Source: Hydractinia symbiolongicarpus (lineage: Eukaryota > Cnidaria > Hydrozoa > Anthoathecata > Hydractiniidae). Taken from it: a stretch of DNA of 64,000 nucleotides. The notes below the pieces were generated by a model, which had not been told where the DNA came from, searched no databases, and saw only the letters and a program-made list of their open reading frames with translations. This document shows positions 12,977-23,423 of the stretch, in pieces. Every line of letters begins with the position of its first letter. Position 1 is the first letter of the stretch. Both the position numbers and the translations under genes were made by a program. The stretch covers positions 12,163,001 to 12,227,000 of the forward strand of contig NC_079885.1 in assembly GCF_029227915.1 (NCBI RefSeq), in the 5' to 3' direction.

Positions 12977-15900
12977 TTAGTATAGTATACTACATAGTAC
13001 ACAAAATTCGTTTAAAAGGTAGTTACATGTTGATCCTCTTGAAGTGTTGTACATATTAAAATTTCTTTCTAAATCAACCTGAGATATTGCAATACCATGC
13101 GATTCCTCCGTAAGTGTGACCGTGTCTTTTACGCACTTTGTTACATCCTCACGTGATAAATGCCTTATTATTGGTTGATTAGTATTAGGATTTTCACCAA
13201 TAAACGGGTTCAATAGAGATGATTGGATATAATTTGTACAATCCTCTTTGTGGTGATAGCGCTCAACGTATAAATCTGCCATTTTTTTTACTAACGGGTT
13301 TTGCTTTTCAAACTTCATAAAAGATATCACAGAGGTGTTTATGCCATCCAATGTGTTTTGCTGAATTAGCAGAAATGGCTTTGTAACAATAACGTTTTGC
13401 TCAATGAACACACCGCCTACGTTGTATAAAAGCAGTAATTTTATCAGCGGTAGATGCTGGCATTGCATAATATTTGGACGTTCAATAAATTTCTTTAAAG
13501 AGTCGATATTTGATTGTTCGATTAAATGTTTTAGATTATAAGTTTTGATTCTAATGTTATATCCAACTTCAGAGAGCACATCAAATTCTTTTTGTTCAAG
13601 TTTATTGGTATGGTATATCATTAACTGTGCGGAAGGATGATGATGCAACAGTGATTCGACCACTCGTAAGGAAAAATTATCCAATCTCGTAGTCTGTCCA
13701 GTGCTAGAGTGGTAGACCATGTGAATATCGAGTTTAAATAATTCTGCTTGAATTATTGTTGTTGGAGGAATGAGGCCGAACCTTTTAGCTGAATCGTAAA
13801 AAATTGGATTTCTTCTCAACACATTCCACTGTGTTGCTCTTAATTTCATTAATAATCCATATCCAGGGTTAGGAGGAGGGTTGTTCCAATTAAATTCCTT
13901 GAAGAATATCCTCGCGAAAATCTTCCGTGTTTGATACATATTTAAGGTGTGAAACAACCCTGTAAGTCCTGTTGTACGAGGTGACGCTTGTTTAGCCGAC
14001 CCTCCTGCCCCCGGCATATTCGGGGTGTTGATAAATATAACTGGAGTTCCCAATGCGACGCACGGAAGAGCTGCGTGAATTCGTTGAGTGATGACAAGTT
14101 TAGCTCTAGAGTACATCTCAATGCGCTCATAGGAAATCGAATACAGCGAGATAACATTAAATCTTTTATCTTTATGGTCATGTGTGAGTTTTTTGTATTC
14201 AATATGGCTTGGAATAAGTCGTTGATATTCAGGTTTGACGTCGACAACGTAAATTTCATCACTTCGATCCTTGTCTTCATAGTAGTTTCTTAAAAATAAC
14301 GTCAAACAACCGGAAAAATAAGATGGAACCCCTTGACTCTGCAACCAGTACAAAGTAGAGAAATCACGTGCCCCGATCGGTTTCCGGTCCTTTAGATAGG
14401 AAATATATTGCGAGAACTTTGGCCACACGACCGACTGTAGATGCATTGATATCAACTGAGGTGATACTGAATTTTTCGGTGGCCAATTAAATTCTGGATT
14501 TCCCCACCATGCATTTAAAAACACAACAGTGTCGGATGTTTTTTGCGACGTAGGTACCGTTAAGTTTTTACGATCAATAAAGGTGTCAATGTATGGTAGA
14601 AACTGCATACCAGCATATCCCTGGATCTCATCACCAATGTTACCACCACCCAGGATGCCACGCGATTGAAAAGAAAGAGTGGCGAAATGATTTTGTTTAT
14701 TTACAAAATAGAGCATCTTTTTAACGTTGTGAACTGTAACATCTGTAATGACAGTTTTTTCACAGCTCTGTCTGTCATGATACTTTTGATACATCGTGTT
14801 GATGTGTTCATCTAGTTGGAAGTTTTTTGGGCATTGTTCTAAATTGTGCTTTAAAGTATACTGATCTACTAAAGCTTCTGATAAATACAATAAAAAGTGA
14901 CTACGTTGCGGAAAGTAACAGATATCTAATAAGCTTAATTGCGGATTTCTTGCAATCCAAGCTGTGGTGTTAAAGAAAAAGAGAGGGGAGTCGCTCAACC
15001 GATACTTTAGATTGACGAAGATGCCACCATACTTGTACAGTAAGCTTAAACGGATGACATGTTGTAGTAAATCTTCAAAACGTTCGCCAGCTAGCAATTT
15101 AATCAATGGTAATTTTTTCATCCATTCATGAAACGCTGTGTCTTTAATTAAATCATACAGATAAAGAAATTCAACTTTGACATTGATTGACCGTATTGTT
15201 TCACATGCCTTCATGCATCTAGTAGTTGCACAATATATAAAAATAGTAGAATTATTCTGCTCACGCGCAATCCATTTTACTTCTTCGACGAATTGCGAAG
15301 GTACATCTTTATTATACACCCAAGAAGTAAAAATATTCTTCGGTTTGTTTTCGTTTAAGGCAATGTTTTTATCTGTGCGAATTCCTACGTAAAAGGTTAA
15401 AAGAATTAAAATCAGGACCCATATTTTTTTGGATAACTGGTTCCTGCTTTTGTGGTGACATTCTTCTTCTGCATAACTGACGTAAACAAATAAAGCTAAA
15501 CCACAAAACAACACGACAATACCAATCTTCATTTTCACGGATAAAAAAATTGAAAAATAAATCAAGTGAATTACGATTGCAAAAATGCACTTCATCAAAG
15601 TCAGAGCAGAGTAATTACTTGATGAAGCATGTCGTATTATAACAACTGAAAGTAAATTGTATAGTATATATGAAACTATAGCAATTAGCATCCATATATT
15701 GATGTTAGTGATATTTGCATTGGTTTTAAAATCAAAAGAAAACACTGGCAAGCTGAAAATAAGACTCCACATTGTCATAACAGCAAATTTTTCGTTGCTT
15801 CGTTTGCTTTCATGGAATTGAAGGAATATATTGCGCAGGGCGAATGCAGTATTGGACACGAAAGCAGCTGCCAGCGCATACATGCTAGTTCTTGAAATAG

Positions 15901-17772
15901 GATTGAAGTAAATGAAGTTTCCTTGAACAATTATGAATATCGTTACCAAATGTGCCCAAGTATAGTATTTTCTCTTTGACACAACAGCAATTATGAAAGT
16001 GAAAACAAACTCAGAAGATTTTATGACCAAAACATTTGTGGACGATGGAAATAAGCTAAAAGCTAAATTTAATGTAAAAAGTCCAATTGTATTTGCCAAA
16101 GATGCAAATATTACATTTTTTCTTGCATGTAATCTTGCATCTATAATATATCTTGAACAAACCAGAGCAACGATTCCTGCAACTCCAGCTTGTAGTACGG
16201 ACAAAAACAACCAATCGGTCACATGGAGTCGTCCATTATCACCATTCTTCCCTTTCTTTGGCAATGCATGAACAGTGGAAATCGTTGTGGCGGTGTAACT
16301 TAGCAACCAAAGTAGGGCTGTAGTAGCAACTCTTGTATGCGATTTGTTAATGCCAAGAGATTCTACAATTCCTTTCCTGTTAAGAAAAAATATTCAACGT
16401 CAGCTAATTTTTTATGGTAGTATTTCTTTCGTAAAAACGAAATAAGCTCATGTTTTTTGGAAACAAATTGTTTCTAACGTCACTAGAGATTTGTCAAAAA
16501 ATGTTAATAATTGTCCCGCCAGCAGACTGCTCTGGGAACAAGATTGAGAACTGACACCCTCAGAAATAGTTACCAAACTGTGACATTTTACAAACTGTAT
16601 TACTGACTTTCACTAAGAAAACATATGGTAATTATAAAAAATGTGCGGGTTAAAACCTTATTTGACTGGAATAAACGGGGCAATAGATTTGTTGCTTCGC
16701 TTATTCTAATAGGTGTCTGGCCTAACAGCAAAATGATAAAGTGAAGTAAACAGCCATCATACGAGTGGAGAGTTGAAAAATCTCTGGTAGTAACCTAAAA
16801 CCACTTAACATACGTCTGTAAGCGCTTGGATAGACCGCAAGTCATTTATTGGATCTCAGTTCAAGATTACTCAAAAATTACCATTACCGTCAGTTCTTCC
16901 TACTTTCACCTGTCTCAACGTAAACACCTTTTGTGATATTTTACATTTTCATGGAGGTTGTGATTGTCAGTCCATTGAAAGAACTTTTTTTCTGGTGGGT
17001 AATAAAGCATAGCTCAAGGTAAAAGGAAGGAGAGGCTGCTTTTCACTATTTTTTTTTATACCACTATGCATCGACAGAACTATTTTTATCATATTTGTTA
17101 AGTTGTTAATATTAATTTTTTTCCATGCAAGAGAACACAAAGACTTTCTTGTATGTTCATCTTGACTGATAAACTAATTAATGACAGCGAAATAACTCAT
17201 TTAAATTAATGGTACAATGAGTTTAACAATGAGATTAGAAAATAAAATATCATACATCGTTTCCAAATATAAACAACACGAAAGAACCATAGTAGATCTT
17301 TTTTACGGTTTTAAACCTCGTTTCTAGAATACTGAGAGATCCAAGGTAATAAAAGTGAATACCAAATGATAGGAGGTCGAAAAAACTCTTTTACAGTGCC
17401 TATCTGCCTTCATGGATCTTTATTACTACTTTTCCTGAGTCACTTTGAAAGATTGTACACAAAGGTGAGTCAGAATGACGACCCTGGGAAGTAATTCGTG
17501 AGTGTCAGAATGACGACGTTGAAGTTGAATATAGTTACATTTATAGCAATTTCGTTGTGAGTCTTTTCTAAATTACTAACTTAACGTAGTCCAATGTTCA
17601 TGACTATCTTTTCTACACATAGTTATGAAAATTTAACACGACATTGCTTGAAGTATACACTATCCCCCCCTGAAAAACTACTTTGTGCTAAGATTATTGT
17701 TTAAAAAGAAATATGTATTTATTAGATTAACAAAAAGAGTAAACCAACTTACATTACGTCGTATTTCTTCAT
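12977..17772 (-). CDS. Fusion protein: TPT/SLC35-like transporter, two GT-like modules, polysaccharide pyruvyl transferase
   Basis: The model has two exons, 17753-17772 and 12977-16376, and gives 1139 residues. Donor (AT|gtaagt) and acceptor (aacag|G) agree in phase, and the first exon starts at an ATG that encodes MKKYDV. The long exon has no ATG near its 5' end, which is why the upstream exon is needed. Residues about 25-310 form some ten hydrophobic segments of drug/metabolite-transporter type, closest in feel to triose-phosphate/nucleotide-sugar (SLC35) transporters; one more membrane segment lies near 330. Residues 375-530 resemble a GT32-type sugar transferase (LLYKYGGIFV near 451). Residues 575-850 are a polysaccharide pyruvyl transferase, with GGGNIGDEIQGYAG near 580 and the RIH triad R772-H774. 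A second GT-like module follows at 890-1110. Neither GT module keeps a DxD motif. It probably acts in the Golgi. Joining these four parts is highly unusual, and the specific substrate is not known. Confidence 0.85.
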
Positions 17773-19435
17773 CTCCACAAAATGTTTTCGAATGGGTAAA
17801 ATAAGATTAGTAGCTTAAATATGAGCAATTCTGACTATCTTATCTATCAACCTCGTTACCAACGCTCTTCTAATGTCTTTTATCAACGTTTAAGGACAAA
17901 GTTGTTAGAAAAAAGTAATTAGGAAACTTAACGTTATTGAATTATAACTTCCAAAAATATTTGAAATGCATTAAATACGAAAAAATCCTTGTACAGAAAA
18001 AAACTAAGCTTCATTTACACTAGGGAAAGTCAACAAAACTGCTCTGCAATAGCGAGTTAGCAGCAAGACCCTGGGAACGAGGATGATGATGCTTTCCTAA
18101 AAGAGCCCATTATATAAGGGACCTTGCAAAAAAATTGAGCAATTTGTAAAAATAACTAGAGAAGCATTAGAGAACACCATTTTTGTATGATCTCCTCGGC
18201 CATTTTTGGTTATTCGAACACCTGCCTGATTTTTTAGTTAATTTTTGACTTCTTCAGGATTTCTTATTATTGAGTTTACACATGTTAAAAAACCTTTGAT
18301 GGGTGAATATGTTTTAATTTATTGACAGGAGTAAAATATTTTTAAAATGCAAGTAGTAAAAACGAATCTACACCGTTGCATTGCACGTTAAAGGGACCGA
18401 GGGGGATGTCATTAAAATGCATCCACAAACCATAAACGTTTTTTCTTGAGAGATCCCCGCACACAAAATGTGAATTGGCAAGTTTATTACATTTTCAATT
18501 ACTCGTTTATTCGGTACAATAGAGTCAGTGGATAAAGTTCAACAACATGCAATGTAGAGTCGATGAATTGATTTGAATGTTTACGTTAAAAAAACTACAC
18601 ATTCTTCAAATTTGTCTGTAGTTGAAATCAAGCTTTAGATAGAAGATGATAAAAAGATTTAAGAGGATTACGTTTAATACACATGTTTTTTTGTGAACAA
18701 ATAGTATTACTACTATTGTATATTTCTATACTTATAATTAACGAAGGAAGTAATCTTACAAATTGGAGCAATTAAGACCTCTGCTGTTAATTGATATTAT
18801 TTACACTCTTCTAGTTAATTACACATTCTTTTTTATGAAAAAGATTTTATATCATGGCGATTCAAGTTAGCCCCTAAAAGATCTTTCAAGCGTCCCCTCT
18901 CTCAGGTGTTTGTCTCTGCTGAAAGTTAATAAGCGCCCATATGTTTACAAGCGTCCATATGTTAACAAGCGCCCATATGCTAACATGCGAGGTTAAATTA
19001 TTTTGTGTCAATAAAAACTTGTGGAATAAAGCCCGTTTTTAGTCTGTACGGTCGCGTTCATATTTTGTTGTTCGGGACAAAAACTTTAAACAAGCATTTA
19101 AGGCTGATGTTTGAAAGAATTTGTTAGCACCTGGCACCCTCGTCCCCAGGTTTTTTTGTCTTTTTGATATAACAGAAGACGACGAAAAATATTAGTGATG
19201 TACGAGGACCCATCATGGTTGGAACCGATGCGTCATAGAAATGTTTAAAGAATATACATTTTAGAAAACCAAAAAATGAACTTTTCCGTTTTATGCAACA
19301 CGTGCCTAAATTGTACTTTTGATAAAAAATATGTCAAAACTATGGTATATATTTTTCTTTAAGCAATTTGTTAAAAATATTAATGATAATGTTAACAATA
19401 TATATAATGTAAAATTTCAATCATTTATATTGTTA
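17773..19435. other. Upstream region of the fusion gene, no gene seen
   Basis: This stretch would hold the promoter of the minus-strand fusion gene, but no core promoter element stands out. It includes a pair of related segments at about 17466-17520 (GTCAGAATGACGAC twice), the 18-bp repeats at 18930-18983, and single copies of the CCTCGTCCCCAGG-type motif near 18070 and 19140. No coding exon is supported. Confidence 0.45.
18930..18983. repeat. Three 18-bp tandem units
   Basis: Three consecutive units follow the pattern AAGCGCCCATATGTTTAC with one or two changes each. Each unit contains the palindrome CATATG. The copy number is too low to call it a satellite. Confidence 0.6.
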
Positions 19436-19830
19436 TGTTCTCCCAAGTTAATTAAGATTAGTGAAGCCATTACAATGCACTTAAAACTTTGAGGCCAAGT
19501 AACTTGGAAACGAGGTGGTGACGTCCATGTTTTTTCACCGCGTGGGTAACTAGGGACAACCTGGGACCAATTTGGGTAAGTTTTCCAAACCTGGGTCCCC
19601 GAATCCGTTTCGGAATGGACGGTTTGATGACGTCATCAAAACACCTTTAAACCTTGATATCTCTGCAACCGTTTGTCAAAGATACATGATCATATACATT
19701 TTCTTGATCAGCATTTCAAGATCTATACGATGAAGGCAAACACTGCTGACGTCAGCAAATAAACTAAAACAACCTATTTTTCCATTGTCCTTCTGCCTAA
19801 GTGGATTACTCCACGGGATTTATCGACTAG
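19436..19830 (+). mobile_element. Helitron-like non-autonomous copy, family B
   Basis: The copy ends in CTAG (19827-19830), with the hairpin GTGG/CCAC in the preceding 30 bp. The body aligns with 8973-9540 in opposite orientation: GAAACGAGGTGGTGACGTC, TTTTTTCACCGCGTGG, GGAATGGACGGTTTGATGAC and CCTTCTGCCTAAGTGGATT. The 5' limit is taken from the end of similarity. Confidence 0.55.
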
Positions 19831-20033
19831 TCTCTTTAATAATAGCCGTCGTCTGTCTGTGTGTCCGCGAAAGCGGCGTCCCGTAACGGAAACACGAAAT
19901 TTTTAAAATGCGCATGAATATCAAATGCTATATTTTTGATATATTTTTATCCACTTTCTTGCGACGGGTAAATTTAAAGGACGAGCGAACGCGACGGGCG
20001 ACCCCGTGGATTTTTCCACGGGCTAACGACTAG
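19831..20033 (+). mobile_element. Helitron-like non-autonomous copy, family A (203 bp)
   Basis: The copy starts TCTCTTTAATAATAG directly after the CTAG of the previous element. It ends with the hairpin CCCGTGGATTTTTCCACGGG, then CTAACGACTAG. A TC start, CTAG end and hairpin seven bases before the end are the hallmarks of Helitron termini. No coding capacity is present. Confidence 0.65.
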
Positions 20034-20173
20034 TCTATATTATAATAATCGTATACGTCTGTCCGTCTGTCTGTCACGCAAAATGGTAGCTTAGCTGCGC
20101 AAGTAGCGAGACGCACGCAATGCGGTATAAAAGGACAGGCGAACTTGGGATTTTTCCACGGGCCACTAATTAG
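20034..20173 (+). mobile_element. Helitron-like non-autonomous copy, family A (140 bp)
   Basis: The copy starts TCTATATTATAATAATCGTA, followed by a run of GTCTGTC units, and ends near CCACGGGCCACTAATTAG before T. The 3' terminus is slightly decayed (TTAG rather than CTAG) and the left half of the hairpin is mutated. It matches the well-preserved minus-strand copy at 22827-22974 along its length. Confidence 0.65.
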
Positions 20174-21032
20174 TAAATCAATAATCTGTTAAAAATATCA
20201 AGCTGAATAACAGGATGATTGGATGATTGCAGGATGAATGTCGGAAATGTGCTGGATGAAGCTTTTTGAGCCGGTAAAACGATCTATCATCCAACACGTT
20301 TTACGTCACATATATGTTTATTCATTCTCTCTACATTCTCATCCTTTCTTCAAAATATCAAGATGGCAAGGAACATGCTCTTGCCTGACCGCATCGTGGA
20401 AAGAACAGAAAATGGATAAAAAGGAGCAGAAACTGTTTTTTGTTGTCAATACTGTTGTCATAGAATCTTCTTCTTCTTCCTTTTCTTCTTCTTTCAAATC
20501 AAATTCATTCATCGTTGAAATGCGTTTTCATCCAGTTAAGTCTTATTTTCTTTCTCCAGCTAACATATTTTCAACTCTGATCAAAAATAGTAAGTCTTAT
20601 TTTACTATTTGCTTGCATAGAACACTCGTCTAAGTAAACGCCACTCTTAAATAACCACTGCAGTGAAACATTTTGTTGTTTCAAAAAACGCAGTGGCGGT
20701 AACCCCGTACACGATAAACGGGATAAATCGGGATTCACATAAGGCCTATATAGAAAAAAATTTCTTCCCAATTGAAGCGTTTTTTAAAAATTACTTTACG
20801 CCCAACATGACAGAAACATAAAGTTGTTAAGAATTTTTAGCTAAAAACTCGACGTGGAGCTAAATCAGAAAAACACTGCAAGCGAAGCATGAGCGTTATC
20901 TCCATGTTAATAAAATATATAGATGAAAATGATTTAAAAAAATATAAATGTTTTTTTGTCTCCCTCAAAAGTAATTGTCAAAAAAAAGTAAATATAATCT
21001 AGTTGTGACACGTGATCATTAGTAAAGTTACC
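20174..21032. other. Gene-free upstream region of the C19orf12-like gene
   Basis: This region is AT-rich. A reading frame over 20238-20633 has no recognisable domain and a low-complexity TCTTCT tract, so I do not call it. The stretch just before 21033 should contain the promoter of the plus-strand gene, but no element is distinctive. Confidence 0.4.
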
Positions 21033-21629
21033 ATGACTACCGGGTTTAGTTCTACAACAATGCACCATGTTATATCACGTGTTACGTCAGGTGTTCGTGA
21101 AGATATGGACGAGCAGATCAAAATAAAACACAATATACATAGATGGACAGCGATCGAAACAGATTTTATACTCTTATACAAAATGCCTGTCACACCGGAA
21201 GATTTCGTTGTGTATTTATCCTTACTATCTGAAGAAATGAATTTACGTGTTGTTGTACCGCAAAACATAAAGGGCGGGTTAATTACAGGAACATCGGCTA
21301 CCATTGGTGGTTTATGTGGTGGACCTGTGGGACTTTTATTTGGTGGCGCTTTTGGTGGAACCGTGGCGGCTGTTAGCTGCAAAGATAAATGCGAAGAGGT
21401 AAAGGATTTAATGGTAAAGTTAGATCGACAGAAACGTTTGCAAATATATAACGCATTTGAAAGTTTACTTGAAGAAGAATTCCGTGCCAGAAACTTTACA
21501 GAGTTTAATGCAAGAATTGAAAGAAACTTGGATTTGAAACATGATATTCTCAAAGAGTTGAAATCGTTTATACTCAAAACCTGGAGGCTTCAGTTATACG
21601 ATCCGCGAGTAAAAAGCGATAATCGTTAG
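21033..21629 (+). CDS. C19orf12-like membrane protein
   Basis: A single uninterrupted frame encodes 198 residues from ATG 21033 (A at position -3). Residues about 51-70 (MPVTPEDFVVYLSLLSEE) and the glycine-rich hydrophobic segment at 80-113, with GGLCGGPVGLLFGG, follow the pattern of the C19orf12 family, whose human member acts at mitochondria, endoplasmic reticulum and lipid droplets and is mutated in a form of brain iron accumulation. The C-terminal 80 residues are charged and helical, as in that family. Compared with the human protein there are about 50 extra N-terminal residues; a second ATG at 21183 would give a protein of more usual length. The gene has no intron although its neighbours are intron-rich, so a retrocopy origin is possible. 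Function here is inferred only from the family. Confidence 0.75.
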   Translation: MTTGFSSTTMHHVISRVTSGVREDMDEQIKIKHNIHRWTAIETDFILLYKMPVTPEDFVVYLSLLSEEMNLRVVVPQNIKGGLITGTSATIGGLCGGPVGLLFGGAFGGTVAAVSCKDKCEEVKDLMVKLDRQKRLQIYNAFESLLEEEFRARNFTEFNARIERNLDLKHDILKELKSFILKTWRLQLYDPRVKSDNR

Positions 21630-22826
21630 AATGATATTTTACGCGATTCTTAGTGGCAAAAAAATAGGAGAAATGACGAGGGTTAATGAAGAGCTTTAAA
21701 AAGAAACATACAAAAAAATATACGAAGAAGTATATCTTAAACCTTTTTAATGACATTTGCGATTGAGCAGATATTTAGTTGACTATTTATTTCCTAAAGA
21801 TTTTATTTCTCGTTTTAACTATTAATTTTTTCACCTTTTCCTTTCAATCGTTCTGTTTGAGGTTAAGCTCGTTTTCAGTATGCGTAGCCTCGTTCAGGTA
21901 AACAAAACAATTCTCAAATTTGAAATAACTAAGCCTCACTTGTTCATACTGTTTTGGAGATATAAAATTTACGTGACCATGGAAACGAAGTAAGAGTTCA
22001 AAGTTCAATTCTTCGTATGAAAGCACGTGTATATATTGCATAAAAATTCGTAACCTAGCAACTTGAAAAATTGACTTCACATAATAACGCTTAATCTTGA
22101 CACAGAATAAAAAAATTTGAAGCCTGCTTTACATGAAAGCATTCGTGGCTGTAGTTTCTGACGTCAGAGTTTAATGTGCTCAATTTCCTTTACATTAAAG
22201 ATGGTAGTTTTCAGAATTTTTATTGGTGGAACTTGTTTGTTTTGCGAACGCTTCGAAGTTGTAAGGGTAACGGGGAGTTACCAAAATGTTAGTATCTTCA
22301 GCGAAGAACGCCTCAATGAAAATTTATCGTTTATCGTATATTTTGTTGTCGTACACTGAAGGATATTTTTTTCCGAGATCAGCCTGAATTATATTGTATT
22401 ATTCTTGTGTCATATTTGACGTACTTTTCATATTTATAAACACGAAAGAAATTTTAATCTTGCAGCTAGAAATACGATAAAATAAATAAAGTAAATATAC
22501 ACTAGAATCACTCGCATCGTCACACTAGCCCCAGGGATCGAATTTCCTGGTGTCTAAATTATGTCAAAAAAATATCATATCCTATTATTAGAAAATTAAA
22601 TAAAAGAAATAAAAATAAAATTCGAATTAAGTGATATTAACATCAGATTAAAGCCTGAAGGTTTCTCAATATTCTTATTAAAGCAGAGTTGCACTAATGC
22701 AATTTTACAAAAATATTGAAGTAAAGAATAATTTTGCCCGTGTAACCTATTACCGTATATGATAAAATTATATTTAAACAACAACAACAAAGATTTGAGT
22801 GCTCATTATAAATATTATACATTAAA
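21630..22826. other. Gene-free stretch
   Basis: No exon set or domain is seen on either strand. Short frames exist but are AT-rich and unsupported. The 3' untranslated region of the C19orf12-like gene presumably occupies the first part. Confidence 0.45.
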
Positions 22827-22974
22827 CTAGTCGTTAGCCCGTGGAAAATCCACGGGTTCGCCCGTCCTTTTTATACCGCATTGCGTGCTTCTCGCTATTG
22901 CGCAGCTAAGCTACCATTTTGCGTGACAGACAGACGGACGGACGGACAGACGTATACGGGTATTATAATATAGA
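22827..22974 (-). mobile_element. Complete minimal Helitron-like element (148 bp)
   Basis: On the minus strand the copy runs from TCTATATTATAATACCCGTA to CTAG, flanked by A on the left and T on the right, exactly the A|T insertion site of Helitrons. The 3' end carries the hairpin CCCGTGGATTTTCCACGGG seven bases before the terminal CTAG. The interior holds GTCTGTCCGTC repeats and a conserved AATGGTAGCTTAGCTGCGCA segment. It is by far the best-preserved copy and defines the family. It cannot encode a protein and must depend on a Rep/helicase supplied elsewhere. Confidence 0.75.
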
Positions 22975-23423
22975 TTGAAAAATACAATTTAATTTAAAAA
23001 TCAAATGAATGGTAACGAATTTTTTCTTCATTCTGAAGAATATTTTATTAACACGTAAGTATAATTTCAAAATATATTTTCAACGATAATAAATTTTAGA
23101 AAAATTGATATTTTTATTAATATCGCACGTGTAACTCTGCCTTTAGAATTTTATGAAAAATTGTATCCGTCACATCCAATATATGGCTATGAAATACAAA
23201 ATAAATGTTATTGACAACTAATTTTTAAAAAAAAATGTATACTGCTCCATAAATTGCACTGATTGATTGACTGAAATATTTTAGTAAAATAAATACCAAA
23301 ATGTTTTGATAATTACTCGCTGCATTTCTAAAGACACGACGTAAAAATTTATAAAAGCAAGGCGAGGTTCTTATTGGTTGTAAACCACACGTTTTTGCAG
23401 ATATATTCACATCACTCAAGCTA

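Noticed and set aside
13942-14293. Reading frames on both strands within the fusion gene
   Set aside because: They overlap the coding sequence in other frames and show no domain; they are shadows.
12977-16306. Treating the long exon alone as the whole gene, with its first residue at 16306
   Set aside because: The codon at 16306 is TTG, and the frame stays open and hydrophobic upstream to a good acceptor at 16377. A phase-matched 20-nt exon with ATG lies at 17753-17772.
20238-20633. 131-codon plus-strand frame
   Set aside because: Low-complexity Ser-rich stretch from a TCTTCT run, no domain, no splice context.
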